Origin: JBNGOQ01 sp050589645
Lineage (GTDB): Bacteria > Bacteroidota > Bacteroidia > Flavobacteriales > Flavobacteriaceae
Reading direction: 5' to 3'
NCBI RefSeq assembly: GCF_050589645.1
Contig: NZ_JBNGOQ010000005.1
Coordinates: 434,001-498,000, forward strand
DNA length: 64,000 nucleotides
Each line of letters opens with the position of its first letter. Position 1 is the first letter of the stretch. Under the pieces are notes generated by a model. The model did not search any database. It had not been told where the DNA came from and was given only the letters and a program-made list of their open reading frames with translations. Below are positions 44,645-54,094 of the stretch, piece by piece. Position numbers and translations under genes: made by a program.

Positions 44645-44661
44645 TACCGTTGATTAATCGT

Positions 44662-44988
44662 TTACAGTTTACTTTTTGCATGCTCAAGGCCCAATTCGAT
44701 CCAATGGTGCAACTGCTCCTCCGAATCAAAACCGTTTGTTGCCACATAAATGAATTCCTTCATAGGTCGTTTGGTAAAGTCCATGGGGCGAACCGCATCC
44801 ATTTTTAGGACGGCATCCATTTTTTCGGCTACCACACGCACTGCCAATTCTTCCTTGACTACCCCAACAGTCATTTTTCCCTGATATAAAAAGGATAGGC
44901 CGCCGAACATTTTCTTTTCGGTAAAGTTTTCCGGAAATAGTTTTATCCCCGCCCGTATCCTGTTTGCCAAAGCCTCATCGTATGCCAT
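44662..44988 (-). CDS. TfoX N-terminal-domain protein
   Basis: A 108-residue protein of the TfoX/Sxy N-terminal domain family: FTEKKMFGGLSFLYQGKM, then strands and a C-terminal helix. In gammaproteobacteria Sxy regulates competence; here the single-domain form lacks the C-terminal half and its function is unknown. It sits between tsaD and rsmE in one likely transcript. Confidence 0.82.
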   Translation of the reverse strand: MAYDEALANRIRAGIKLFPENFTEKKMFGGLSFLYQGKMTVGVVKEELAVRVVAEKMDAVLKMDAVRPMDFTKRPMKEFIYVATNGFDSEEQLHHWIELGLEHAKSKL

Positions 44989-45000
44989 AATTCCCAGTGA

Positions 45001-46023
45001 TTAAATATGATACCTTGCCTTTGCGGTAACTCCTTGATCGGAGAAAGTGCCCTCCTTGTATTTTAAGTAACCTACAATACCTATCATCGCCGCGTTATCG
45101 GTACAATATTCAAATTTAGGAATATAACTTGTCCAACCCAGTTCATCCTCCGCTTGCTGTAGTGCTTTCCTGATTCCAGAATTGGCCGAGACCCCGCCGC
45201 CAATGGCAACGTCCTTTATCCCGGTCTGCTTTACGGCCAGTTTGAGCTTGTCCATAAGAATAGTGACAATAGTGTGTTGTATGGAAGCACAGACATCATT
45301 CAGGTGCTCCTCAACAAATTTGGGATTTTCCTTCAACTGTCTTTGTACAAAATAGAGCACACTCGTTTTCAGTCCGCTGAAGCTGAAATCCAACCCGGCC
45401 ACCTTGGGTTTTGGAAAACGGAAGGCTGTTGGATTTCCATTTTGTGCCAAACGGTCCAACAGTGGTCCTCCGGGGTATGAAAGCCCTAAAATTTTAGCGC
45501 TTTTGTCAAAGGCTTCGCCAACCGCATCGTCCAAGGTCTGCCCCAGGAGCTCCATATCAAAATAGTGCTTTACCAGAACAATCTGGGTATGGCCCCCGCT
45601 AATGGTCATGGCCAAAAACGGAAACTCGGGGGGACGTACGTTTTCCTCTTCGATAAAATGAGCCAAAATGTGGGCTTGCATATGATTCACCTCAATAAGG
45701 GGTATATCCAATCCCAATGCCAGCGATTTGGCGAAAGAGGTCCCTACTAAAAGGGAACCCATGAGGCCGGGTCCACGTGTAAAAGCTATGGCGGATAACT
45801 GTTTTTTGTCGATATTTGCCTTGGCCAACGCTTGATGTACCACTGGAACGATATTTTGCTGGTGTGCCCTGGAAGCTAACTCGGGCACCACTCCGCCGAA
45901 TTCCTCATGGATTTTTTGCGTGGCCACCACATTGCTAAGTGTCTTAGTGTTGTGTAAAACTGCTGCAGAAGTGTCGTCACATGAAGATTCTATGGCAAGA
46001 ATGTAAATATTTTCTTTGTCCAC
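45001..46023 (-). CDS. tsaD: tRNA N6-adenosine threonylcarbamoyltransferase
   Basis: A 340-residue enzyme that transfers threonylcarbamoyl to A37 of ANN-decoding tRNAs. Signatures include ILAIESSCDDTSAAV at the N-terminus, NHMQAHILAHF for metal binding, and GGGVSANSGIRKAL near the end. The open frame extends to 46272, but that would put 83 odd residues ahead of the universally N-terminal ILAIESSCDDT. The GTG at 46023 gives the family length, and a -7 box lies just upstream of it, inside the extension. Overall call is certain; the start is very likely. Confidence 0.95.
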   Translation of the reverse strand: MDKENIYILAIESSCDDTSAAVLHNTKTLSNVVATQKIHEEFGGVVPELASRAHQQNIVPVVHQALAKANIDKKQLSAIAFTRGPGLMGSLLVGTSFAKSLALGLDIPLIEVNHMQAHILAHFIEEENVRPPEFPFLAMTISGGHTQIVLVKHYFDMELLGQTLDDAVGEAFDKSAKILGLSYPGGPLLDRLAQNGNPTAFRFPKPKVAGLDFSFSGLKTSVLYFVQRQLKENPKFVEEHLNDVCASIQHTIVTILMDKLKLAVKQTGIKDVAIGGGVSANSGIRKALQQAEDELGWTSYIPKFEYCTDNAAMIGIVGYLKYKEGTFSDQGVTAKARYHI

Positions 46024-46050
46024 CTGGGTTTGGAATAAAAATTGGTTGTA

Positions 46051-46078
46051 CAAAGGTAAAACATAAAGCCCTATCAAA
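46051..46078 (-). promoter_or_regulatory. Candidate tsaD promoter
   Basis: Minus-strand TTTG (46075-46078), a 16-base spacer and TACCTTTG (46051-46058) fit the Bacteroidota promoter form TTTG/TAnnTTTG, a little short in spacing. It is 28 bases before the GTG start of tsaD, and it overlaps the region where tamB may begin on the other strand. Confidence 0.45.
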
Positions 46079-46108
46079 AAATTAAGAAAAATACTGCTTA
46101 GAACCCTC

Positions 46109-49100
46109 TTGGTCGTCCTCATGATCATTGTTTTGGGTACGGTGGTACTTTCCTTGCCCTTTGTACAAACTCGATTTGCCAGGTTTGCGACGGATTCCAT
46201 CAATACGGAATTTGGAACCAATATCAATATAGACAGGTTACGCATTTCGCTGATTACCCTGGACGCTTCCATGGAGGGAATCTACGTGGAGGATTACAAA
46301 AAGGATACGCTGATTTATATCGATGAACTTACTACCTCTATTCTCAGCATGCGCAACATGGCACGGGGCAAGCTTGAGTTTGGCGATATCGACATCGAAA
46401 AACTCGATTTTAAGATGAAGACGTATAAGGATGCCCCGGACAGTAATCTGGGCATCTTTGTGGACAAGCTCGATGATGGAAAACCTAGGGCGCCGGGAAC
46501 GCCTCCTTTCTTTTTTTCCAGCTCTGATGTAACGATTGAAGAGAGCAGGTTTAGACTGATCGATGAAAATTTGGAACAGCCTAAAACCTTGGATTTTAAG
46601 GAATTAAATATAGAAGCTTCGGATTTTCAGATCTTGGGACCTGAGGTAACCACTGAAATTGAGGCCTTGTCATTGCACAGTAAGGAAGGGTTAAAGATAC
46701 AGCGGCTCGCCACTGGGTTTAAATATACCAAACAGCAGATGCGTTTTGACTCCTTGCATATAGATACACCCGAATCCAGCCTCAATGGCAATTTGGTGTT
46801 CAATTACAACAGGGAGGATTTTGCAAACTTTACAGACAAGGTGAACCTCACCGCTTCATTTGCCGAGTCTACCATAGCCCTGGACGAGATCAACTTACTT
46901 TACGATCAATTCGGCAAGGGAAAAGAAGTGTCGTTTTCCTCAGATGTCAACGGTGTTTTGAACGATCTGAACATGGAACGACTCTTTGTGCAATCGGACC
47001 AGACGGGGATTCGGGGGGATTTTAACTTTAAAAATCTTTTCAGCAGGGAAGCGCCGTTCGAGTTGGATGCCGATATTAAGGACCTCACCACCAGTTATTA
47101 TCAATTGCGGTCCCTATTACCCAATATTTTGGGAAACTCCCTGCCTTCTTCCTTTCAAAGATTGGGGCGGTTCACCATTCGCGGAGACGCGTTGATTTCC
47201 GAAACCTCCATTGTTTCCAAGGTGAACATAAATACGGCGATCGGCAGTAGTTATTCCGATTTGGAATTAACGGAAATAGATGATATAGACAACGCTTCCT
47301 ATAAGGGGTTCGTGTCCTTTATCGATTTTGATATCGGGAACTTCCTGCAGGATAAAAACTTTGGTAAGACCTCCCTGGATTTTAATGTGGACGGCAGGGG
47401 TTTTGTGCAAGAAAACCTGAATACCGAGGTCATCGGGGAAGTGTACAATCTCACGTTCAACAACTACGATTACAAGGGCCTAAAGGTGTCCGGGATACTA
47501 AAGGAACAATTGTTCGATGGTTCACTCCTTAGCAATGACGAGAACTTTAAATTCAACTTTAAGGGATTGGCAGACTTTGGCAAAGGGGATAGCAACAATT
47601 TCAACTTTATAGCGTCGGTGGATTATGCGGATCTAAAGAAGTTGAATTTTATAAATGACAGTGTTTCCGTATTCAAGGGCCATGTAAATATGGATATTAC
47701 CGGGAATACCATGGATAATATCGTGGGCGAGATTAAGTTTTCCGAGACCAATTACCAAAACAAGAACGACACCTATTACTTTGATGATTTTAAGATCTCA
47801 TCCCAATTTGAGGCCGATTCGAGCCGTACCATAGAAATCAACTCGCCGGATATCATAACCGGTTATATGAAAGGATACTTCAAAGTGGGGGAGCTGGGTA
47901 AATTAATGCAAAATTCCGTCGGTAGTATTTATACCAACTACAAACCTTACGAAATATCGGAGGGGCAGCGTCTCGATTTTAATTTCAATATCTACAACAA
48001 GATCGTAGACGTGTTCTTTCCTGAAGTCACTTTTGGCCCCAATACTTTTATAAGGGGCAATATCATAGCAGATGAGGGCGACTTTAAGCTCATCTTTAAA
48101 TCCCCCAGTATTGCAGCTTTCGGAAATAAAATGGACAATATAGATGTAAAGGTAGACAACAAGAACCCCTTGTTCAACACCTTTGTATCGGTAGAAGATG
48201 TTTCCACCATTTATTATGACGTCAAGAATTTTAGCCTGATCAATACCACCCTTAAGGATACACTGTTCTTTAGAACGGAATTTCAGGGCGGGAGTGAGTA
48301 CGATGATAGTTATAACCTTAACTTCTACCACACCTTTAACAAGCAGAACAAGTCTGTTATTGGCCTAAAAACGTCCGATATCAGTTTTAAAGGGAACAAA
48401 TGGGTTCTCAATAGGGAGGGGAACACAAAGAACAAGGTAATCCTAAACAAGACCTTGGATAGCATTACGATCGAGGAAATCGTAATGAACAATAACAGAA
48501 AAGAACAAATAAGACTTAGGGGCCAACTGGCCGATTCTACCTATAAGGATTTGGAACTCCAATTTAAAATAGTATCCCTTGATAAGATAACCCCGGCCAT
48601 AGATAGCCTAAAGCTACAAGGTGAAGTAAACGGTACCTTGAATATCCTGCAAAAAGACGATGTCTATTTGCCCTCGTCCAATTTGGCAATTACGGATTTC
48701 TCGGTCAATAAGGCAAGACTGGGCAATTTGGCCATAGGCATTGTCGGAAATCGGGACCTAACGGATTTTGTGGTGAATACCCAAATTACGGATAATGGCA
48801 GGGAGAAGCTAAGTGTCATAGGCAATATCACCAATCAGAACAATAATCCCAAGGCCAACTTATTGGCCAATTTCAATGATTTTGAAATGGCGCCCTTTAG
48901 TCCCTTGGGCGAGGGGGTAATTACAAATATCAGGGGATATATCAACGGCAGCGCCAGGATCATAGGGGATATCAAAAACCCGGATATTAGCGGCCAATTG
49001 ACCCTGAACGATGCTGGTTTGGGGATACCGTATTTAAATGTGGACTATGCTTTTGCACCCAATTCCAGGGTGCGACTTTTTGATCAAACCTTTTATTTTG

Positions 49101-50554
49101 AGAATATAGGGCTAACGGACGTGGCCTACGATACCAAGGCCAATATTGATGGCACGATAAGCCACACCGGTTTTGGCGACTGGCGCTTGGATCTGGACTT
49201 GGATTCCAATAATGATAGGTTTCTGATACTGAACACGGAATTTGAGGAAGAGGTACTGTACTACGGTACCGGGTTTTTTAACGGTACCGGTAGGATATTT
49301 GGCCCAACGAGCGCTTTGACCATTAATGTGGACGGATCTACAGCCCCGGGAACATCCCTGAAAATACCGTTGAGCGATATTGCAAGTGTAGGGGATTACT
49401 CCTTTATCAATTTTATTGAACGGAACGATATAAGGACCATAGAAGAACAGCGGGTGCTGCGCGACTATGAGGGACTGGAACTGGTGTTTGACCTGGACGT
49501 TACACCAGATGCAGAAGTAGAGATCGTGGTAGATCAGAAAACGGGCAGTTCCCTCAAGGGAACCGGAGAGGGTATCCTGCTCATCGAAATTAACACCAAC
49601 GGGAAGTTCAATATGTACGGTGAGTTCGTGGCGGTGACCGGAGAGTACAACTATAGGTTTGGGGGCGTTATAGACAAGACTTTTACCGTTAGGCCTGGAG
49701 GTACCATTTTATGGGAAGGGGATCCCTTGGCGGCCCGATTGAATATGGAAGCGGTATATTCCTTAAATGCGAATCCATCCCCGCTATTGGATAACGCAGG
49801 TTTTACCGGCCGTATACCCACCGATGTGGTCGTAAGGCTGACAGAGGAACTGGAACGGCCCAATTTTGAGTTCAACATTGAGTTTCCAGGGACCAATTCG
49901 ATCATTAAATCCGAATTGGAGTATCGGTTACAGGACCCTACGGTAGAGGAAAGAAACGCATTTTTTCTGCTGGCCCAGGGTACCTTTGTCAATGAAAGCA
50001 CCGGTATTAACCAGCAAGCTGTTACCGGGAACCTTATACAGACCGCTTCGGGCCTTTTGAATCAGGTTTTGGCAGGAGACAATAGTAAATTTGACCTTGG
50101 CGTGTCCTATGAGCAGGGGTATCTGGACCCCAGTGCCGATGTGCAGACCGAGAACCGCATCGGCGTAACCGTATCTACCCAAATAAGTGACCGTATCCTT
50201 TTGAACGGGGAGTTTGGGGTGCCTGTTGGCGGAGTAAGCGAAACCATTGTGGCCGGCGATGTGGAAGTTCAGGTATTGCTTAACGAGGATGGTACCTTAC
50301 GGGCCAAGATTTTTAACCGCGAGAATGAGATACAGCAGTTTTTGGCGGACCGACAGGGGTATACCCAGGGTGTGGGACTTTCGTACGAGGTAGACTTCAA
50401 TAATTTTAAGGAGTTGATGGGGAAAATTTTTAAAAAGAAACCCAAACCGGAAGTTCAAGCCCCCGAACCTGATCTCAAACCTCAAAACATTATGGGGAAG
50501 GATAGTCTCATCCAATTTACGCAGAAGCCAAAAACGCTGAATAATCGTCCTTAA
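46109..50554 (+). CDS. tamB: TamB-like translocation and assembly module protein
   Basis: A 1481-residue protein, one N-terminal transmembrane anchor (VVLMIIVLGTVVLSLPF) followed by very long beta-rich sequence of the AsmA/TamB (DUF490) type, ending with the DUF490 region (MYGEFVAVTGEYNYRFGG and later GNLIQTASGLLNQVLAG). It spans the periplasm and is thought to move phospholipid or assist outer-membrane protein assembly. The first codon taken here is TTG at 46109. Codons upstream in frame (back to the stop at 46064) would give KKLRKILLRTLL, a basic leader typical of the family, but hold no ATG, so the true start is uncertain. Confidence 0.88.
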   Translation: MVVLMIIVLGTVVLSLPFVQTRFARFATDSINTEFGTNINIDRLRISLITLDASMEGIYVEDYKKDTLIYIDELTTSILSMRNMARGKLEFGDIDIEKLDFKMKTYKDAPDSNLGIFVDKLDDGKPRAPGTPPFFFSSSDVTIEESRFRLIDENLEQPKTLDFKELNIEASDFQILGPEVTTEIEALSLHSKEGLKIQRLATGFKYTKQQMRFDSLHIDTPESSLNGNLVFNYNREDFANFTDKVNLTASFAESTIALDEINLLYDQFGKGKEVSFSSDVNGVLNDLNMERLFVQSDQTGIRGDFNFKNLFSREAPFELDADIKDLTTSYYQLRSLLPNILGNSLPSSFQRLGRFTIRGDALISETSIVSKVNINTAIGSSYSDLELTEIDDIDNASYKGFVSFIDFDIGNFLQDKNFGKTSLDFNVDGRGFVQENLNTEVIGEVYNLTFNNYDYKGLKVSGILKEQLFDGSLLSNDENFKFNFKGLADFGKGDSNNFNFIASVDYADLKKLNFINDSVSVFKGHVNMDITGNTMDNIVGEIKFSETNYQNKNDTYYFDDFKISSQFEADSSRTIEINSPDIITGYMKGYFKVGELGKLMQNSVGSIYTNYKPYEISEGQRLDFNFNIYNKIVDVFFPEVTFGPNTFIRGNIIADEGDFKLIFKSPSIAAFGNKMDNIDVKVDNKNPLFNTFVSVEDVSTIYYDVKNFSLINTTLKDTLFFRTEFQGGSEYDDSYNLNFYHTFNKQNKSVIGLKTSDISFKGNKWVLNREGNTKNKVILNKTLDSITIEEIVMNNNRKEQIRLRGQLADSTYKDLELQFKIVSLDKITPAIDSLKLQGEVNGTLNILQKDDVYLPSSNLAITDFSVNKARLGNLAIGIVGNRDLTDFVVNTQITDNGREKLSVIGNITNQNNNPKANLLANFNDFEMAPFSPLGEGVITNIRGYINGSARIIGDIKNPDISGQLTLNDAGLGIPYLNVDYAFAPNSRVRLFDQTFYFENIGLTDVAYDTKANIDGTISHTGFGDWRLDLDLDSNNDRFLILNTEFEEEVLYYGTGFFNGTGRIFGPTSALTINVDGSTAPGTSLKIPLSDIASVGDYSFINFIERNDIRTIEEQRVLRDYEGLELVFDLDVTPDAEVEIVVDQKTGSSLKGTGEGILLIEINTNGKFNMYGEFVAVTGEYNYRFGGVIDKTFTVRPGGTILWEGDPLAARLNMEAVYSLNANPSPLLDNAGFTGRIPTDVVVRLTEELERPNFEFNIEFPGTNSIIKSELEYRLQDPTVEERNAFFLLAQGTFVNESTGINQQAVTGNLIQTASGLLNQVLAGDNSKFDLGVSYEQGYLDPSADVQTENRIGVTVSTQISDRILLNGEFGVPVGGVSETIVAGDVEVQVLLNEDGTLRAKIFNRENEIQQFLADRQGYTQGVGLSYEVDFNNFKELMGKIFKKKPKPEVQAPEPDLKPQNIMGKDSLIQFTQKPKTLNNRP

Positions 50555-50626
50555 CACTCCTTTTTTGTTATTTTTTTCGCCTGGTAGGATAAAAATTATT
50601 AACGAAAACGTTTGAAGTTTCAAGGA

Positions 50627-50641
50627 ACCCTAAAATAGGGT
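50627..50641. promoter_or_regulatory. Palindrome ACCCTA-AAA-TAGGGT before pfkA
   Basis: Six-base arms with a three-base centre. It lies about 24 bases upstream of a -7 box TAAGTTTG (50665-50672), where the -33 element would be expected and is missing. It could be an operator for pfkA or the hairpin of a tamB terminator, although no T-run follows. Confidence 0.35.
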
Positions 50642-50664
50642 GGGCCTACTTCACGTAATTAAAA

Positions 50665-50672
50665 TAAGTTTG
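50665..50672 (+). promoter_or_regulatory. Candidate pfkA -7 box
   Basis: TAAGTTTG fits TAnnTTTG and lies 27 bases before the pfkA start. No -33 TTTG at the proper distance was found. Confidence 0.35.
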
Positions 50673-50698
50673 CTAGTTTTACCTTCTTAAAATTTTTA

Positions 50699-51685
50699 AT
50701 GGCGACGAACATAAAGAAAATAGCGGTTTTTACCTCTGGTGGGGACTCTCCGGGTATGAATGCAGCCATTAGGGCCGTAGTGCGTACCTGTGCTTATATG
50801 AAGGTAGAGTGCGTGGCGATCTATAGGGGTTATGATGGTATGATCGATGGCGATTTTAAACCCATGAACGCCAGGAGCGTTAATAACATCATCAATAAGG
50901 GAGGTACCATTTTAAAATCGGCCAGATGTGAGGAATTTAGAACGGCGGAAGGCAGGCAAAAGGCCCACGAGCAGCTAAAAAAAGAGGGAGTGGATGCCTT
51001 TGTGGTCATCGGAGGTGACGGAAGCTTCACGGGAGCATTGACCTTCAACAAAGAATTTGATTTCCCGGTAATCGGAATTCCAGGGACCATAGACAACGAT
51101 ATTTTCGGAACCACGTATACCCTTGGCTTCGATACCGCCCTGAACACGGTGGTAGACGCCATTGATAAGATACGCGATACCGCAAGTTCCCATAACCGCC
51201 TGTTTTTTGTGGAGGTAATGGGGAGGGATGTTGGCCATATTGCCCTAAATGTAGGGGTAGGGGCAGGTGCCGAGGAAATTTTAATTCCTGAAGAGAACCT
51301 GGGCTTGGAACGTTTGCTCGATTCGCTAAAGCGCAGTAAAAAATCGGGAAAATCATCCAGTATCGTGGTGGTAGCCGAAGGCGATAAAATTGGAAAAAAT
51401 GTTTTTGAACTCAAGGAATATGTAGAGGAACATCTTCCTATTTATGACGTTCGCGTTTCTGTTCTGGGCCACATGCAGCGTGGTGGGGCACCTTCCTGTT
51501 TCGATAGGGTGTTGGCCAGCCGAATGGGTGTGAGGGCAGTAGAGGCCCTGTTGGAGGGAAAAACCAACCTGATGGTGGGTATACAGGACAATAAGATTAT
51601 CCTGACCCCGATAGCCCAGGCCATAAAAGGGCATACGAAAATTGATAAGGAACTCATTAGGGTATCCGATATAATGACCACTTAA
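50699..51685 (+). CDS. pfkA: 6-phosphofructokinase
   Basis: A 328-residue ATP-type phosphofructokinase: FTSGGDSPGMNAAIRAVVR near the N-terminus (ATP site), GGDGSFTGA for phosphate binding, and the catalytic IPGTIDNDI. It makes fructose 1,6-bisphosphate in glycolysis. It is 23 bases upstream of gap, with which it probably forms an operon. Confidence 0.97.
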   Translation: MATNIKKIAVFTSGGDSPGMNAAIRAVVRTCAYMKVECVAIYRGYDGMIDGDFKPMNARSVNNIINKGGTILKSARCEEFRTAEGRQKAHEQLKKEGVDAFVVIGGDGSFTGALTFNKEFDFPVIGIPGTIDNDIFGTTYTLGFDTALNTVVDAIDKIRDTASSHNRLFFVEVMGRDVGHIALNVGVGAGAEEILIPEENLGLERLLDSLKRSKKSGKSSSIVVVAEGDKIGKNVFELKEYVEEHLPIYDVRVSVLGHMQRGGAPSCFDRVLASRMGVRAVEALLEGKTNLMVGIQDNKIILTPIAQAIKGHTKIDKELIRVSDIMTT

Positions 51686-51708
51686 TTTTAAAACTAAAAC
51701 AAAGAAAA

Positions 51709-52710
51709 ATGTCAAGCTTAAAAATAGGAATTAACGGATTTGGAAGAATAGGACGATTGGTTTTCAGGTCTACCCTGAAAAGGGATGACGTAGATGTCGT
51801 GGCGATCAACGATCTTTTGGATGTGGAGCATCTTGCATATTTATTGGAATACGACTCCGTACATGGCAAATTTGATGGTACCATAACCGTAAAGGACGGG
51901 AATTTGATTGTGGATGGAAGAACGATTCGCATTACGGCGGAAAGAGATCCGAAAAATCTAAAATGGGACGAAGTAGGTGCGGACATTGTAGCCGAGTGCA
52001 CCGGTATTTTTACCACCTTGGAAACAGCGCAGTACCATATTGATGGCGGCGCCAAGAAAGTCGTAATTTCCGCCCCCTCAAAGGACGCTCCCATGTTTGT
52101 TATGGGCGTAAACCACAAGGAGGTAAAAGCTTCCGATACCATTGTTTCCAACGCGTCCTGTACCACCAATTGCTTGGCCCCCTTGGCCAAGGTGCTCAAT
52201 GACAATTTTGGCATCGAAGAGGCTTTGATGACCACCGTACACGCCACTACCGCTACCCAATTGACCGTGGACGGACCGTCCAGAAAGGACTTTCGTGGAG
52301 GAAGGAGTGCACTTTTGAATATTATTCCCGCGTCTACCGGTGCTGCCAAGGCAGTGACCAAAGTTATCCCAGAATTGGAAGGAAAGCTTACCGGGATGGC
52401 CCTTAGGGTACCAACAGCCGATGTTTCCGTGGTGGATCTAACCGTGCGTTTGCAGAAAGATACTTCCTATGAAGGCATAAAAAAGGCCATTAAATCGGCT
52501 TCGGAAGGCGAATTGAAGGGTATTTTGGGATACACCGATGAAGCCGTGGTATCCCAGGATTTCATAGGCGATGCCAGGACCAGCATTTTTGATGCCGGTG
52601 CGGGGATCGAGCTGAATTCCAAGTTCTTCAAGGTGGTATCCTGGTATGATAATGAGGCAGGATATTCCAATAAACTGGTAGACCTTGCCCAGTACGTAAA
52701 CGAGTTATAA
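51709..52710 (+). CDS. gap: Glyceraldehyde-3-phosphate dehydrogenase, type I
   Basis: A 333-residue NAD-dependent dehydrogenase. IGINGFGRIGRLVFRS is the Rossmann loop, Cys151 in SNASCTTNCLAPL is catalytic, and the C-terminal SWYDNEAGYSNKLVDL is conserved. It follows pfkA and is followed by an 11-bp stem-loop. Confidence 0.97.
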   Translation: MSSLKIGINGFGRIGRLVFRSTLKRDDVDVVAINDLLDVEHLAYLLEYDSVHGKFDGTITVKDGNLIVDGRTIRITAERDPKNLKWDEVGADIVAECTGIFTTLETAQYHIDGGAKKVVISAPSKDAPMFVMGVNHKEVKASDTIVSNASCTTNCLAPLAKVLNDNFGIEEALMTTVHATTATQLTVDGPSRKDFRGGRSALLNIIPASTGAAKAVTKVIPELEGKLTGMALRVPTADVSVVDLTVRLQKDTSYEGIKKAIKSASEGELKGILGYTDEAVVSQDFIGDARTSIFDAGAGIELNSKFFKVVSWYDNEAGYSNKLVDLAQYVNEL

Positions 52711-52728
52711 AACCTTTGCTTGAGCTAA

Positions 52729-52772
52729 CTTCCTGAAAGCGAGAGATTTTCGAGTTTCTTCCTTTCAGGAAG
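52729..52772 (+). terminator. Stem-loop after gap
   Basis: CTTCCTGAAAG (52729-52739) pairs perfectly with CTTTCAGGAAG (52762-52772). A smaller hairpin GCGC-N8-GCGC follows directly. There is no long T-run, so it may be an RNA stability element or attenuator between gap and the sugar kinase and not a classical terminator. Confidence 0.5.
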
Positions 52773-52791
52773 CGCTTTTAAATGCGCATAT

Positions 52792-53643
52792 ATGATATTA
52801 ATCGTTGATAGTGGTGCCACAAAGTCGGATTGGATCGCCCTGGATGACCAGGGAAATCAGCTATTCCTTACCCGTACCCTGGGATTAAGTCCGGAAGTGC
52901 TGACCCGTGAGGTCATAGAAGATCGCTTGGCCAATAATTTTGAACTTTCCGAGAACAAAATGGAGGTAACACACGTGCATTTCTACGGTGCGGGCTGTGG
53001 TACGGATAGGATGAAGCAGTTCTTGAAGGATATTTTTAAAAACTTCTTCCCCAAGGCGGTATGTGAGGTAAAGGAAGACACCTATGCAGCGGTGTTCGCC
53101 ACAACCAAAATCGGTCATCAGGGCATTGTATGCATTTTGGGTACAGGATCCAACTGTAGTTATTACGACGGACATCAGCTTTTTCAAAAAGTGACCGCAT
53201 TGGGATATATTCTTATGGATGACGGCAGCGGTAATTTTTTTGGTAGAAAGCTGCTACGCGATTACTACTTCCACAAAATGCCCCAGACGCTGGCCTTAAA
53301 GTTTGCCAGCGAGTATGATCTAGGTCCCGATGTCATTAAGGAAAATCTGTACAAGCAGCCGAACCCCAATACCTATTTGGCCACTTTTGCCAGATTTATT
53401 GTGGAAAACAAAGACCATCCTTACTGCAAGGGTGTAATAGACAAGGGGTTTCAGCAGTTTGTGAACAACAACATCATGCAGTTTGAACTGGCCACCAAGG
53501 TACCTATCAATTTTGTAGGCAGTATAGCCCATTATCTCAGGGAAGAACTCACGGCCGTAATCGAAAGGAACGACCTAATACTCGGGGTAATCCGGCAAAG
53601 ACCCATAGAAGGCCTTATGGAATTTCACAAGGGGAACGTTTAG
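52792..53643 (+). CDS. BadF/BadG-type sugar kinase (N-acetylglucosamine kinase-like)
   Basis: A 283-residue protein of the BadF/BadG/BcrA/BcrD ATPase family: LIVDSGATKSDWIALD at the N-terminus (phosphate loop), VCILGTGSNCSYYDG (ATP-binding) and FVGSIAHYL near the end. In Bacteroidota such proteins phosphorylate N-acetylglucosamine or related amino sugars. It follows the gap gene and converges on ridA with a 21-base gap. Confidence 0.85.
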   Translation: MILIVDSGATKSDWIALDDQGNQLFLTRTLGLSPEVLTREVIEDRLANNFELSENKMEVTHVHFYGAGCGTDRMKQFLKDIFKNFFPKAVCEVKEDTYAAVFATTKIGHQGIVCILGTGSNCSYYDGHQLFQKVTALGYILMDDGSGNFFGRKLLRDYYFHKMPQTLALKFASEYDLGPDVIKENLYKQPNPNTYLATFARFIVENKDHPYCKGVIDKGFQQFVNNNIMQFELATKVPINFVGSIAHYLREELTAVIERNDLILGVIRQRPIEGLMEFHKGNV

Positions 53644-53664
53644 ATCGGATCGGGAACCCCTATA

Positions 53665-54051
53665 TTATTCGTCCTTTACCGCGATCATGGAAATTTCCAC
53701 ATGTACGAACATAGGTAAATTGGCCACTTCTACGGTTTCCCTTGCTGGTGCGGTATCGCTATTAAAATAAGCGCCATAGACCTCGTTCACCGCTGCAAAC
53801 TGATGCATGTCCTTTACAAAAATGGAAGTTTTAACTACATGTTCAAAGCTCATGCCGGCCGCCAGAAGGATAGCCTTCAAATTTTCCATGCACTGTTTGG
53901 TCTCTAATTTTATATTATCCTTTACCAATTCTCCCGTGGCGGGATCTATTGGCGTCTGACCGGAAATATAAAGGGTGTTGCCGCTTAGTACGGCCTGGTT
54001 ATAAGGTCCTATGGGCGCCGGAGCGTTCGGGGTGGTGATAATTTTTTTCAT
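53665..54051 (-). CDS. ridA: RidA-family deaminase
   Basis: A 128-residue protein with the Rid signature: TTPNAPAPIGPYNQAV, then LYISGQTPIDPATGELV and the Arg in APARETVEVANLP that binds imine carboxylates. It releases ammonia from reactive enamines and imines formed by PLP enzymes. It lies downstream of lptD on the same strand with a 43-base gap. Confidence 0.93.
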   Translation of the reverse strand: MKKIITTPNAPAPIGPYNQAVLSGNTLYISGQTPIDPATGELVKDNIKLETKQCMENLKAILLAAGMSFEHVVKTSIFVKDMHQFAAVNEVYGAYFNSDTAPARETVEVANLPMFVHVEISMIAVKDE

Positions 54052-54094
54052 TGATATTGGGTTTAGCGAATAAAATTAAACTTAAAAATACCTA

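Noticed and set aside
46024..46272. Longer N-terminus for TsaD
   Set aside because: It adds 83 residues before the conserved N-terminal motif and overlaps the tamB gene on the other strand; a promoter box lies within it.
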